This document shows positions 1 to 10,457 of a stretch of DNA of 64,000 bases, piece after piece. Each line of letters begins with the position of its first letter. The first letter of the stretch is position 1. The stretch is taken from the NCBI GenBank assembly GCA_021209875.1, contig JAGYVD010000004.1, positions 4,067,001 through 4,131,000 of the forward strand. The letters are read 5' to 3'. Source of the DNA: Rosellinia necatrix. Its lineage: Eukaryota; Ascomycota; Sordariomycetes; Xylariales; Xylariaceae. The notes beneath the pieces were generated by a model. That model was not told the origin of the DNA, ran no database searches, and saw only the letters and a list, made by a program, of their open reading frames with translations. The position numbers and the translations under genes were made by a program.

Positions 1-487
1 TTAGTGAGGCTACACAGCCAAGTGCTACGATCTTGGTGGTCCATGGCAAGATCGGATCAGATGACCGGAAAGCTTTGAGGAGGTAATCCGCGAAGATGGT
101 AGATATGACAGCGTTACTGGCGGGTTTTACGACACCAACCCATATCCAAGGGAATAAGTAACCTGCATAGTCACCCCAGCTAGCCTGCAGATATTCTTGA
201 ATACCCCCATTAGAAGGCACCAGCAGTCCAAGCTCGACGAACGATACTGCACCAGTCCAGACCAGCAGGCCCGCTGTAAAGAAAACGCCTAGGGCTTCTG
301 CAGGGGAATGGACCTGCTGGGCAATTAGACTAGGCGCCGAGAAAACCCCAGACCCGATTTGCAACCCGATGACTAGAGCCAGGCAGTTCAAGGGACTGAG
401 AGTTGGTCCCTTCCGCTCTGCCCGAAGCCGGTTATGACTCCCCGATCGCGGAAGAAGTGCCGAATGCACAGATATTTGTTCGTCCAT
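1..487 (-). CDS. LAT-family amino-acid permease, N-terminal part (cut by window edge)
   Basis: An open frame reads from an ATG at 487 down to base 1 without a stop, giving about 162 residues, so the 3' part lies outside the window. After a polar N-terminus of about 33 residues the first membrane helix has the APC/LAT signature LVIGLQIGSGVFSAPSLIA, followed by a second helix, FFTAGLLVWTGAVSFVELG, and the loop VPSNGGIQEYL. These features match fungal L-type amino-acid transporters, the group that also includes the methionine permeases Mup1 and Mup3. By family it should import neutral amino acids at the plasma membrane; the substrate cannot be read from this fragment. No intron is needed in the visible part. 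The upstream 900 bases on its 5' side carry no gene. Confidence 0.8.
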   Translation of the reverse strand, partial: MDEQISVHSALLPRSGSHNRLRAERKGPTLSPLNCLALVIGLQIGSGVFSAPSLIAQQVHSPAEALGVFFTAGLLVWTGAVSFVELGLLVPSNGGIQEYLQASWGDYAGYLFPWIWVGVVKPASNAVISTIFADYLLKAFRSSDPILPWTTKIVALGCVASL

Positions 488-1405
488 CTCATAACCCCAC
501 AGATCATTGCCAACGTGGTCCAGGAGGGTCACTGATCTGACAGCAGAGCAGATCTATCATTATACGGACAGGTATTTGCGTACAGTAGCAGTGGTTTCGC
601 AAGGGGGTAAGTATATGGTAAATATCTGGATACAAGGCAGAAAACCTGGTACGGGAATCTCAGTCGCTCTGAAACCTATACCTCGGTGTATCAGCAAAGC
701 CACTGAGACATTCAACACAGTCGTTGAGTTCTTAGCCGGACCCATGCGTGATTTGGCGTGGTTGGTGGGGCGGGTTAGAGATTGCCTAAGCAGATTATGC
801 AGGGATTCATTTTGGGCACCGAGATACAGAATATAAATGGCGGCGATATCTTAGCCCACCCCGAATGTTCAACTGGACTAACAAATAGGCAGGTATCATG
901 CAACGACCGACAGGGACGATATCGAAACATTCTGAAGTTGTTGCTAAATACTACTAGTGTGCAACTCGCTACCGTGCGTGCCATGCAAAGTTACTTGCGA
1001 AGCATGAAAACGTAAATCCACCTGCTGAGTATGAGGTCAGCGGCGAATGCCAAGCATGGTGAGCCTTGGCAAAAATAAGTTGGAGCGCAAAGAATGATAT
1101 CTAGCCATATGATAAACGCGCAGGGGGAATACGATTGGTCACCAACCCTAGTAATCCCAAGACCCATTCTACTCACGTATTTAAATCACGACACCGAGCT
1201 TGTCTTTACGGAAGTGTGGCAGAGCGCGGCATTTCTGGATATATAGCCCACCGAGTTGTTAGGACCATAGGTTTAGATGTGAATATGAGGTGTTGGTTGG
1301 AGTATTCAAAACGCGCCGTCGCGCGTCGAAACAGGTAGTGCTGGCTGGCTTCATCTATTATTGGCCTAGGCGGTAACCTTGCTTTTGAGTTCGGGAGAAA
1401 AAAAC
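488..1405. other. Intergenic, permease promoter side
   Basis: These 918 bases separate the permease start from the PGA2 stop. The short open frames here begin mostly at non-ATG codons and resemble no protein family I recognise. It should contain the permease promoter and the PGA2 3' end. Confidence 0.5.
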
Positions 1406-1864
1406 CTAATCCACGAGAAACTCTTCTATATCCTTGTCCTCCTGCTCATCAAGTGTCTCTTGTAGTCGCTTCTCCTCAGCATCCAGAAGTTGCTTGATCA
1501 TGTTTCGCTGTCGTTTTCGTGCCTTCTTGCCCCAATCTGCTGCTGTGGTCTCGCCTTGCTCGTCATCATCATCGCTCTCTTCGGGGATACCGAGCTCGCC
1601 GCGTAGCTGATTAGGGGAGATCTCGGCGACTTCCTGCTGGTCTCTTTCGAATTGCTTCTCTTGATATTTTGCGCCCATCTTGATGACATATGGGCGTAAC
1701 AGCGCGTACGCACCGACGATGGCGATTAGACGAATCCATTGTTTCGCTGACATTTCGTTGAAACCGGCATTAACATTTTCGCTCATGCGCCCTACGACCA
1801 AGGTGAACAGCTTCTGAACTGAATCGCCCAGATGGACAAAGAGATCAATAAGTTCGTCTGACAT
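1406..1864 (-). CDS. PGA2: PGA2-family protein (ER/secretory trafficking)
   Basis: A single-exon gene of 152 residues. I chose the ATG at 1864 (MSDELIDLF...). The frame stays open for 44 codons upstream, but that part is low-complexity and does not resemble the family. A central segment, KQWIRLIAIVGAYALLRPYV, is the conserved membrane anchor of fungal Pga2 proteins. It is followed by a charged coiled-coil-like region, an acidic run EESDDDDE, a basic patch KKARKRQR and a final EEKRLQETLDEQEDKDIEEF helix. In budding yeast Pga2 is an essential ER/nuclear-envelope protein needed for maturation of Gas1 and alkaline phosphatase, so a role in early secretory processing is inferred. It lies head-to-head with the MHF1 gene, 612 bases apart. 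The length is typical of the family. Confidence 0.82.
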   Translation of the reverse strand: MSDELIDLFVHLGDSVQKLFTLVVGRMSENVNAGFNEMSAKQWIRLIAIVGAYALLRPYVIKMGAKYQEKQFERDQQEVAEISPNQLRGELGIPEESDDDDEQGETTAADWGKKARKRQRNMIKQLLDAEEKRLQETLDEQEDKDIEEFLVD

Positions 1865-2476
1865 GGCTAGTCCGATGGCGCTTCGTTCGGAGGGCTCGGA
1901 GGGTAGTGGTCGGAGGGTAGTACTTGGAGGATAGTAATCGAAGTGGTGGATTGGCGAGCAGCTGAGAACGAGCAGGTAAGTAGAACGTTGGTGCACTGCC
2001 TGCTGATTGACGATTACAAGCTCGCCACGTCACCAACACAAATTAATACAAAGTATGGGAATTATTATGGATAATTAGAATAAGAGGAATATGGGGTGAG
2101 CGCCGAGAGGTGAATAAGTGGCTTTTGATGGGATGTTGAGAGGTTTTAAGTTTTGAAAATAACGACGAGGGATAAAATTCAGCGCTCCAGATGGCAGCTT
2201 CCTCGGCTCCAAGCTCTGGGTCACTTATGAAGTACACTACCCACCCGCACTGTCCACTGTTGCGCGACATGGAGGTAGCTTAAATCTGGGCTTTTAGTGG
2301 GTCACTCATCCACCTTCAAAACGGCATCTTTTTACCCCCAGCTTCTCTTTAGTGTGAAGGCAGCTCGTCGCGTGCTAACTAGTAGATGTGCGTGCAAACC
2401 CGATAGGTCATAGCTTTTGTTACCTACCCATAAAACCCCATTAGTTGCGCCTTCGCAGATACAAGGCTGGCCCATC
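1865..2476. promoter_or_regulatory. Shared intergenic region between PGA2 and MHF1
   Basis: These 612 bases lie between two divergent ATGs and must hold both promoters and 5' leaders. No convincing TATA box or named operator is visible. The open frame at 2043-2270 (minus) is unlike any protein I know and I leave it out. Confidence 0.5.
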
Positions 2477-2932
2477 ATGGCAGATAACCCTGCGGAAGAT
2501 GTTCAAGAGGTAAGCAAGGAAACTATCGTAACAGTAAATTCTGTATGGAAGGGTCATTACACTGACATCCCGTCCTAAACCCTTCAGAGGCTGAGGGCTG
2601 CTTTGTGGTTTGCAGTCGGCAAAATGGTAGACGAGGAGACGCTACGCAGGAACCGCAACGTAACGCCCCAGTTCATCGGCGCCCTGACAGAAATGGTTTG
2701 GTCTCAAATCGGTACGCTGTCTCGATGCTCAACACATCATCTCGTGGTTAACAAGTGTTCAGAAAACGTTGCACTAGATCTAGAGAGCTTCAGTCGTCAT
2801 GCGGGGCGGTCAACCATCACCACCGACGATGTCCTGCTGCTTGCCAGGCGAAACGGGGATCTCCACAGTATCATCAAGGATTTCATCGACAAAGAAAAAG
2901 CCACCAAGGGGAAAGAAAAATCGAAACGATAA
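2477..2932 (+). CDS. MHF1: MHF1 / CENP-S histone-fold protein
   Basis: Three exons, 2477-2509, 2588-2711 and 2763-2932, give 108 residues. The start MADNPAEDVQE is joined by a 78-nt intron to RLRAALWFAVGKMVDEE. The second intron (51 nt, TTAAC branch point) restores the family reading VWSQIENVALDLESFSRHAG. The protein shows the whole histone fold: helix 1 around LRAALWFAVGKMV, helix 2 around IENVALDLESFSRHAGR, the motif STITTDDVLLLARRN and the C-terminal helix, then a lysine-rich tail. MHF1 pairs with MHF2 to bind DNA, helps FANCM/Mph1-type helicases at stalled forks and also forms the CENP-T-W-S-X tetramer at kinetochores. The 51-nt intron has no stop in frame, so an automatic model may read through it and insert 17 residues into helix 2. 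Confidence 0.88.
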
Positions 2933-4378
2933 CAGCAGCAGTCGTATTGTCAGTCCCTCGCTATCTAACGGTTTGCAGACGCAGAATATACACTTAGTCA
3001 ATCTGGTGTAAATGCCGATGCTTGGCGTGATTGCGATCTAAGCTCCTATGTGCCCTTTACAGTTCTCAATGAAGAATACGACTAATTTTCGATTTGTGAA
3101 GGGTGGGGGGTTTGGGGGATGAACTGGAACACCACGCTCTCTTATGTAGGCTTATCTTAATGCAAGGAAGAGTATGAGAATTAGATGGGTGGAGATTTGT
3201 CCCAGAAAGGTTCAGGTCTGGGGGATATGCTACCTATATCTATATAACCCCATGGCTGATAAACATGTGTTTTCATATATATCGGCCGTTTAGAATAAAC
3301 TGGGACCATACAAATTTGTTTCGTCATTGCCTCGCTTTGAAAAGCAATGATGGCTGAACGTGCAATATTTCACAATTCTTAGTCACCAGGACCAAGTGAT
3401 AAGTACCCACAGAGAACTAAGTACTTATACTACAAGCCTAATCCCGGATCGGGACTACCACGCCTAAAACACACGTATGGATTTCAAACAAGTAACGCCG
3501 TTCCAGGAGATTGTGTCTAATCTGGAGCCCCAAGTGGTTGAACCCGGTCTATGGTGCGTTTTCTGATTGAATCTGCCTTTGTTTTGCAACAGTGGCATGG
3601 CCCCAGCAATAAGATGGGCATACCCCAACGGATATAAGACACTTGGGGGAGGGGGGGAATTTTTATTAGACTTTTGACGGAGTAGAAGTTATACTCTGTC
3701 TGAGCTGTTTTTATTATGTTTATAACCACTGCGTGTGCTCTGCTTACCGCCTCTATTTATCAACATAGTCAGAAGAACTCTTATGTCAATAAGTTGTGGC
3801 TTGGAACAGCAGTATGAGTTCCCGATAATCGATTTGATTTATTGCCACATAATGAGTGACGTGGGTGTGTGGCTTTGGTCATGGGCCTGGCGAATCGGAA
3901 GGTTTGATTTGACTCATTAGCTTCGGCAGTTGATGTCATGGGGCGACTAAGCCACAATTAGTGTTCTGGGAGGGTGGAGCCATTGTGTCAAGCATCCCAT
4001 CAGATCCCATCAAAGGCTGCCATACCGCTACCAGTGCGGCTCTGAGCCCGCCATCATTCGTCATCGAAACCGCTGGTCAAATCTTCTTTCCCGAAGGCTA
4101 CCTCGTTTTTGTACCGAGTTAGTCCATATCCGGATAATAGCTAACGAGATCAAGTAAAAGTATAATCCCACTGTACCGCTCTTCCGATATTTTAAAGCTT
4201 CCATGTCTCCGTGTATTCTATGCTACTGTTACTATCCTTCGCTACCTACTATAGTTGCTGCCTCATCCGAATCGAGTGCTGACCAGATATAAAGATCTGA
4301 ATATATCAGCATCACATCATCTCGGATCAAACACCACCATTATTGCGCTCCACACGACTACAGCAACTCCGTCGAAGT
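2933..4378. other. Intergenic, MHF1 3' side and MARVEL gene promoter
   Basis: About 1.4 kb without a supportable gene. The small open frames start at non-ATG codons or lack conserved features. The right end holds the promoter of the MARVEL gene. Confidence 0.5.
4288..4293 (+). promoter_or_regulatory. Possible TATA box of the MARVEL-like gene
   Basis: TATAAA stands 86 bases before the chosen ATG at 4379, a plausible distance for a fungal promoter. It is only a sequence match; no other core element was identified. Confidence 0.3.
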
Positions 4379-5402
4379 ATGGCCAACATGGGAGCCAAAT
4401 CAGGCTTCGCCCTTAAATTCCTTCAATGGTTTATCCGGGGTATCCAGTTCCTGAGCTGTGTAGTAGTGCTCGCTCTCTTTTCATATCTCCTGGCCGTTTC
4501 ATCGCGACACAACTTAAATATCCCAACATGGTCAAAGGCAGTTGAGGGCATATCGGGAATTGGTGTGCTATATACACTAGCTGGCCTATTGCTACTTTGT
4601 TGCGTGGCCGGCCATCCATTCGCATCGGGTATTGCGATTATTCTCGACGTCGCTTTCGTGGGTGCCTTCATATACGTGGCGCAAGCGAACCGAGGGGGTG
4701 CTAGCTCGTGTACCAACACCGTCAGTACGGTCTTCGGCAGCGGTTCTGCGACAGACAGCGTTGGATCTGGACTGCCTAGCTTCGGGCAGGTCTGCCAAAT
4801 GCACAAGGCAGTCCTGGCTGTTTCGATTATTGCAATGTAAGTCGGACAATTTCTATATTGTCACCAATTTAGAACAGAGACTTATTCAATACGTAGCGCC
4901 TTCTTCCTGCTTTCCACCTTTGTGGAGGTCCTCCTCGTCCGTCATCGACGCAAGGAGTCCCGCTTCGGCCCTAGCCCCGCCAATGACTATACATCAGGCT
5001 ACGCTAGACCTGGAGGTTTCTTCGGTCGCTTCCGTCGTCGTAAAAACTCCGAGGAGGAAGCTATCAACCCAAATGTCCTACCTGAACGTACGTTATAATA
5101 CCTGTATTTCTTTGCTTCTTCCTTTAGTAAGCGTTCTGGGGTAGTTTGGTTTCACATTTGTTGATTCCAGCGTGTTATCGAAAACGTTATGTTTTGCGTA
5201 TATCAATAATTACTAACCTTGCAATCATATAGACCCCAACCCTGGGCAGGTCCGCCAGAGCTACCACACCGGAGGGGCTGCCGAGACTGGCCACAGCAAA
5301 TACGGAGAGTCTGGCTTCCAGCATGATGGCGAGGTTGCCTACCCAGACAACTACAATACATCTAATTCGCCTGCAGCACAAAATTACGGATATGTTCGTT
5401 GA
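4379..5402 (+). CDS. MARVEL-like four-helix membrane protein
   Basis: Three exons, 4379-4836, 4897-5087 and 5233-5402, give 272 residues. The open frame extends upstream only to a TTG, so the first ATG (MANMGAK...) is the likely start. Four hydrophobic segments are visible: GIQFLSCVVVLALFSYLLAV, GVLYTLAGLLLLCCVAG, GIAIILDVAFVGAFIYVA, and a fourth that is completed only across intron 1, AVLAVSIIAIAFFLLSTFVE. The loop before helix 4 carries a Cys pair (SSCTNTV...QVCQMH). The C-terminal tail of about 110 residues is polar, with a basic FFGRFRRRRK patch and Gly/Tyr/Asn-rich sequence. This layout matches the fungal MARVEL-domain (Nce102-like) proteins that organise plasma-membrane domains. The precise role here is unknown. 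Confidence 0.75.
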
Positions 5403-5864
5403 TAGGATTGAGGGTTGTGTGATTGATCCTGCATAAATCGTTCGAAGCAGAATCATAGGCTAGAGTTGGAAACATGGACGCCTCCCACGATTAAAGATGA
5501 TTATGACCATTCACTAATTATAACAGTATGAGATATGATATGAGTATAATGTTATTATTAATGCATAAATCAGAATGATCACAAACGCTAGTTAGCCCTA
5601 GTGATGATATATATGCGATTTATGCTGATTTTTTTTTTCTTTGTTCAATGCTAGTATCTTACATATCCTGTTGCATGGCTAAATATCAATTCTTCTGGTT
5701 GCAACCAGGCTAGTTGAAGTTATAGTACTACGCATGGAAAGAGGTGATACAATATAGCTTCTGGTTCCATACATAGGTAGTTATACCAATCATAAAAGCT
5801 TGTTCTTGATACCGGGTAATTTTATTTCTAGGTTTCATGACCGCTATCCTGACGCTATTTTGGG
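5403..5864. other. Convergent 3' region between MARVEL-like gene and HIS3
   Basis: An A+T-rich stretch of 462 bases between two converging genes. It contains an 8-base T run near 5631 and probably both polyadenylation regions. No gene seen. Confidence 0.5.
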
Positions 5865-6723
5865 TCATACGCTTAACGTACCCTTGGTACTCGGGACTTC
5901 GCCCTCCCTGCCGGGGACGCGCGCCGTGGCGTTCCGGATGGCGACGGCGAGCGCCTTGAAGGCGCTCTCGGCGCGGTGGTGGTCATTCTCGCCCCGGAGG
6001 CAGTCGACGTGCAGCGTGATGCGCGCGGCCTGGGCGAAGCTCTGGAAGCAGTGCGGCAGCATCTCGGTGCTGAGGTCGCCGATCTTCTCGCGCCTGAGGC
6101 CGAGATCGGCCACGCAGAAGGGTCGGTTCGAGAGGTCGACGACTGCCCGCGACAGCGCCTCGTCCAGCGGCGCGTAGGCGGACCCGAAGCGCGCCAGGCC
6201 CGACGCCGAGCCCAGCGCTGATGCGAAGGCGTACCCTAGCGCCAGACAGACGTCTTCGGCTGTGTGGTGGTCGTCGACTGCGGCCGTGTTAGCATTGCGC
6301 TTGCTCGATTGGTTCTTTCCGTCATCCTGTCCTTTCTCTCCTTTCCCTCGTCGCGGCCGCCTTTCGGGGCTTATACTTCGTAGTAGAAAAACGTTATATC
6401 GAGAGAAGGTATCATTCTTGGTAATAGAAGTGACATGCTGTAGACGTACTGTGTAAGTCGCCATTGCACGCCAATGCTAGACTCCAGCCGGCGTGCTTCG
6501 CCAGGGCGTGAAGCATGTGGTCTAGGAAGCCGATGCCCGTGTTGATGCTAATGGTCTGGGATTTGCTGGCTTGGCTGGCATGACCATCCTCCGTGGCAAC
6601 CTTGAGCCGTGCATCTGTCTCGGGGGGGAATGAGCCCCCGTCCAGATTCAGCGCCAGCTGGATCTTGGTCTCGTTGGTGTCCCGAGCAAAAGCTGCCCAG
6701 CGAGGTTTTATCGTGGACCCCAT
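5865..6723 (-). CDS. HIS3: Imidazoleglycerol-phosphate dehydratase
   Basis: Two exons, 6723-6450 and 6277-5865, are split by a 172-nt intron (GTACGT...CGCAG) and give 228 residues. HIS3 proteins are usually about 200-230 residues. The junction restores the family block [15 protein letters not shown]. Other diagnostic parts are [20 protein letters not shown] near the N-terminus, [31 protein letters not shown] and [19 protein letters not shown]. The two DHHxAE motifs supply the metal-binding His and Glu residues of the active site. The enzyme dehydrates imidazole glycerol phosphate to imidazole acetol phosphate in histidine synthesis. I chose ATG 6723 because upstream codons open only at a TTG and are not family-like. 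It is divergent from LOC1, with a TGACTC element in between. Confidence 0.95.
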
Positions 6724-6816
6724 TACGCCTGCAATTCTGATATATTTCAAATCAGAGAGGGGGGATTGACTGTTTATCGAGCGCGGGGTATTATCGAATC
6801 GTGTAAGTTGACATTG

Positions 6817-6822
6817 TGACTC
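6817..6822 (+). promoter_or_regulatory. Candidate amino-acid-starvation (Gcn4/CPC1) element of HIS3
   Basis: TGACTC matches six of the seven bases of the bZIP site TGA(C/G)TCA and lies 94 bases upstream of the HIS3 ATG. Histidine genes of fungi are known targets of general amino-acid control, and yeast HIS3 itself uses a TGACTC site. The position supports the call, but a six-base match can occur by chance. Confidence 0.4.
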
Positions 6823-7022
6823 GCCGACTTCAACTTTTTTAGTGGCGCATTCCGAGTGTCGGCGACATCTATCTGGGCAGTGATTTGAGATTGACCAACC
6901 AACAAACGCCTATTTCAGCGCATCCAGTATGCACTTATTCGGCGCCAACTTAGACAGTTCTAGGTGTTGTTTTGTTACTGCGGACCGTATCCGCTAGCCC
7001 CGCCTACCTACCCGCCATGTTG

Positions 7023-7109
7023 TTTACCTAGGTACCTACCTAGGTACCTATCAGCCACCTAGATTAGACGTTAATAATACTACCTAGGTAAGCACCTAAT
7101 CTTAGTTCT
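7023..7109. repeat. Cluster of TACCTAGGTA-like palindromes
   Basis: Alternating ACCTAGGTA and GGTACCTA units pack into about 90 bases in the LOC1 promoter. CCTAGG and GGTACC are themselves palindromes, so the tract could form local hairpins. The same word recurs in many other intergenic stretches of this window and is absent from the exons I examined. Confidence 0.7.
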
Positions 7110-7230
7110 TATCGATAATTGCCTTGTTCCAAAATATTTTCCAGAGCTTCTATCGTCCAAGTGTTTGCGATAACAATCATCACTCACGCCCCTGCGGTCG
7201 GACACACACCCGACTACACATCCATTCACG

Positions 7231-7899
7231 ATGGCGCCTCAAAGAACGAAAACGATTAAAAACAAGCATGCCGCCAACAAATCCGGGATTAGTTCGAGCA
7301 AGTCGTCCAGATCTGGCCCCTCAGATGGCGTGTCCAAGTCCAAGAAGAAGCCCACGTCCGCGCCCTTGGGAAAGCAAGTGAAGGGTCGAACGATGTCTGA
7401 TCTACTCAAAAAGGAAAAGAAGAAGATTTACACCGAGAAGGAGCTAGGAATTCCGCAATTAAACATGATCACGCCTGTTGGTGTCACGAAGCCGAAGGGC
7501 AAGAAGAAGGGCAAGGTGTTCGTTGATGACAAGGTGCGTTGCTGCGTGATAAGCTACAAGCCCTTACCGAAGGCTGTGGAGCTAATGTGGAAGCTTACGG
7601 TTGTGGAATAGGAGAGCATGAGCACGATCCTTGCCATAGTACAAGCCGACAAGGATGGCCAAATCGAGTCTAAGATGATCAAGGCTCGGCAGATGGAGGA
7701 GATTCGTGAGGCGCGCCGCGTTGAGGCAGAGAAGAAAGAGTCGGAGAAGCAGGCTAAACTGGACGAGACGAAAGAGTCGCTCCGGAAGAAGAGAAAACGG
7801 AATAAGGCGCCTGCCGATGATGATACAGACGTCATCTCGAACGCCGTGTCCACAGGCACGAACGTCAAGCCCAAGAAGAAGAGAGTAGCCTTCGCGTGA
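7231..7899 (+). CDS. LOC1: LOC1-like 60S ribosome assembly factor
   Basis: Two exons, 7231-7533 and 7612-7899, are joined over a 78-nt intron and give 196 residues. The N-terminus is strongly basic and Ser/Lys-rich ([19 protein letters not shown]). The conserved core follows: [40 protein letters not shown], then GKVFVDDK joined to [17 protein letters not shown]. After this comes a long charged helix, [19 protein letters not shown] and onwards, which is probably a coiled coil, and a C-terminal [10 protein letters not shown] nuclear-localisation-like tail. In yeast Loc1 is a nucleolar RNA-binding protein needed for 60S maturation and for ASH1 mRNA localisation. The nucleolar ribosome role is the one expected here. 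It shares its promoter region with HIS3. Confidence 0.85.
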
Positions 7900-10457
7900 A
7901 GCTTGTTATATCTAGGCATTAAATGGAGTTATAGGCGTTGGTGTATATATGGCTGCATCCTGTGGACTGGAAAAAAGGGGAGGCTGTCATTTTACGATAT
8001 CTTATGATACCCAACAAGCATTGTTGTACATACTCGCTTACCTTCTTTCAACTATCTTCTCGGAACCCGGGTGCCCTGCCTCTGAGAGATTCATACCGCA
8101 AAGGCTAATATTTTTGGTTGGTGGCGCCCTAGCATTGTTGCGTGGCCTACTATTGCTTCGTTCTATTCGCGTCCGTCTATCTAGGCGTAGACTACCTAAT
8201 TACAATATCCCGGCGGGGTCTTCGTCCCTAACAAGCGGCGTTCCTGTCGGCGGCTCCTAATCGGAAAGAAGAGGGACTCGGTTTCATATTTGCTTTCCGT
8301 GCCCTGCCGTCAATGACACCTTCTTCCAATCGAATTCTGGCGTGTGTCGTAATGTAGGGCAGGCTCGGGAGTATCAATAAACATGTATACAATAAAATTT
8401 AACCAAGTTATGTTGAAATAATTGATAATGGTTGAGTTATTTTCATTTCTGATGCAACCTAGTCTGGGTTACATAGCACCTGTACTAGTTCATTTTCTAG
8501 TCCTGGGGGGCCTGCGCGTTTGGGCGATAGTAGAAGCATTAAACATGCCGAAACGAAGTGTCTGGTTGGTTCCCCTTCTTGAGAGTGAGATTTGGCCCTT
8601 GCAGCTGACGTGGCTCATACGGCAGACGTCAATACAATATAAAAAGCTTGGCCTCAACTAACTAGATGGGTGGCCTGGTTATAATGGCCTTGAGGTACCC
8701 TGGTTTCTAGATAGAGCGGACGAACGAGAGGCTCTGTTTTATATAACTATGTAGTAGGTATAAAGGTGTAGCTACAGTATCTAATTGCCTTAGTAAGTAG
8801 GTAGTTATTTTACCTTCATAAGTGGGTAATGGTTGTATCGAGGGTAAGTCCACTGTAGGCACGCTATCTGTGCTTTTGGATCGCCCCACTCAATTAGCTC
8901 AATTGGTGCCCGTCCCTACACTAGACCATTTAACACGATGCTGCTGCTCCCTGCCCAGGTAGTACCTACCTACTTGGCTAACCTAGGTAAGCTGGATATT
9001 CTTGGAGGCGCTGATTCTGTTGTATGTTCTTGGTATACGTCAACAACAAATTTGCAGGTTCCAGGATGGATCCTTCGGGCCATAAGAGTGAGACTCCAAC
9101 TCAAAAAATGTTGGAATAGATCTATAACAGTGCTCGGCAATGATAGGTTCGTCTAATGGCTGATCATGACGCGCATGTTGATGATCAACCTCAGTTAAGA
9201 TGGCCAAGGCCAGCAGTGGCAAATGAGTCGATCCACCTAACCTGGGGTCTGTTGGTGATGGTTCGTTATTGGGACGTTTCGAGACAAAAGGCCGGAGACA
9301 AGAGTGGGCAGGTTTCCGCTGTAGCGGGAGAGATCTTAACGTTCTAGGGTGGTCCATCGCACCCATCCTTATTCTTGGTCTTGAACTGACCAAGTATGGA
9401 ACATTCGTGTGCAACAGGTTCACGTGGACGACGGAGAAATGGAACGTGTTACTCCGGGTAGACTTATCTTGGACCCTTTCTGCCTGGGCTAATACGAGAT
9501 ATTCAGATCTCGTATACGGCTACATGCAATTATCCCCCACGCCAAGCCATGCTACGCCGCTGGCGGGCGTTCCTGCATGGTGCCTTGCTACTTGGACGCC
9601 TGCTATAGAAGCCAGCAGAGCGGAGAGACCACCGAGCTGAGCAGCTGGCAATCTGCTGAACATGGAACAGCACTTCCTATCAAGGGAGTGAGGGGGACGG
9701 AAGGGAGGGGGAAGGAAAACCAAACAAGACAAAAGGGGGGGGGATGAATGATGGATGTTCGCGGCCTTGCGTTTCGATATTCGTCCTCTTATATGGAGCA
9801 GATATGGAGGAATAAAACAGGGAGCCCAGGTAGTCCTGGCAATGGTTGCACAACTTGCACCGAACTGGCAATACCGTGCTGTCTGATTGGGCATATGCCT
9901 CTCACATTTCCACCAACTCTCAATGCAAGCGAAATGAGGACCAGGATAATGACGGTGTATAATCGTGGGCCAGATGTCGATTGCAACCAGTAGGTATGGG
10001 TCTGCCCAGGCTTGGACACGACTGCGTCCCACTGTTTGGAAGGGGCCAAAGGGCCAAAGGGCGTTCGCTCATTTTAAAATTGGTGCGATACTGAGGCGGG
10101 TAGGATTATTATAGACATAGGCTTTAGACCGAATCCTGAATCCCCTTGTTTGCTCTCCTCTCTCTCCCTCTCCAGCCCCGTCGACCATCGGGCGTGGATG
10201 TCCGGTACCAGACTCTCGCCGAGCCAAAGATGACGAAGAGGTAGAGACGACGCGACAGCGAACACAGAGAACGAGACGAGCGAGACGAGACCTAGAACGA
10301 GAGAGGGTGGTGATGAGAATGGAAGTCCCCGCACGATCGGCAATCTAGCGCATTCGTTTTACCCAACTTCCAGCGAGTCAGCACGCTGCGCCCATATCTT
10401 GGAACAGACCTCGACAGAGGCACCTCGTATTCCCATTTTACACCGCCACGCAGCGCG
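7900..10457. other. Intergenic, 2.6 kb
   Basis: No gene can be defended. An AATAAA at 8376-8381 could serve LOC1 polyadenylation, although it is nearly 480 bases past the stop. TACCTACCTA/CCTAGG words occur around 8958-8986. The open frames of up to 170 codons on the minus strand near 9520-10032 have no family-like features and overlap frames on the other strand. Confidence 0.45.

Larger units (their letters stand above)
6724..7230. promoter_or_regulatory. Bidirectional intergenic region between HIS3 and LOC1
   Basis: These 507 bases hold both promoters. The HIS3 side carries a TGACTC element (6817-6822). The LOC1 side carries a cluster of TACCTAGGTA-like palindromes. An AG-ended pyrimidine-poor stretch just before the HIS3 ATG could be a 5'-leader splice acceptor, but this is not supported further. 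Confidence 0.5.

Noticed and set aside
1406..1996. Longer N-terminus for PGA2
   Set aside because: The 44 extra codons upstream of ATG 1864 are Ser/Pro/Leu-rich and unlike the family, whose start aligns with MSDELIDLF.
9520..10032. 170-codon minus-strand frame
   Set aside because: No family features are seen. It includes a poly-C/poly-G low-complexity tract, and overlapping frames of similar quality exist on both strands.
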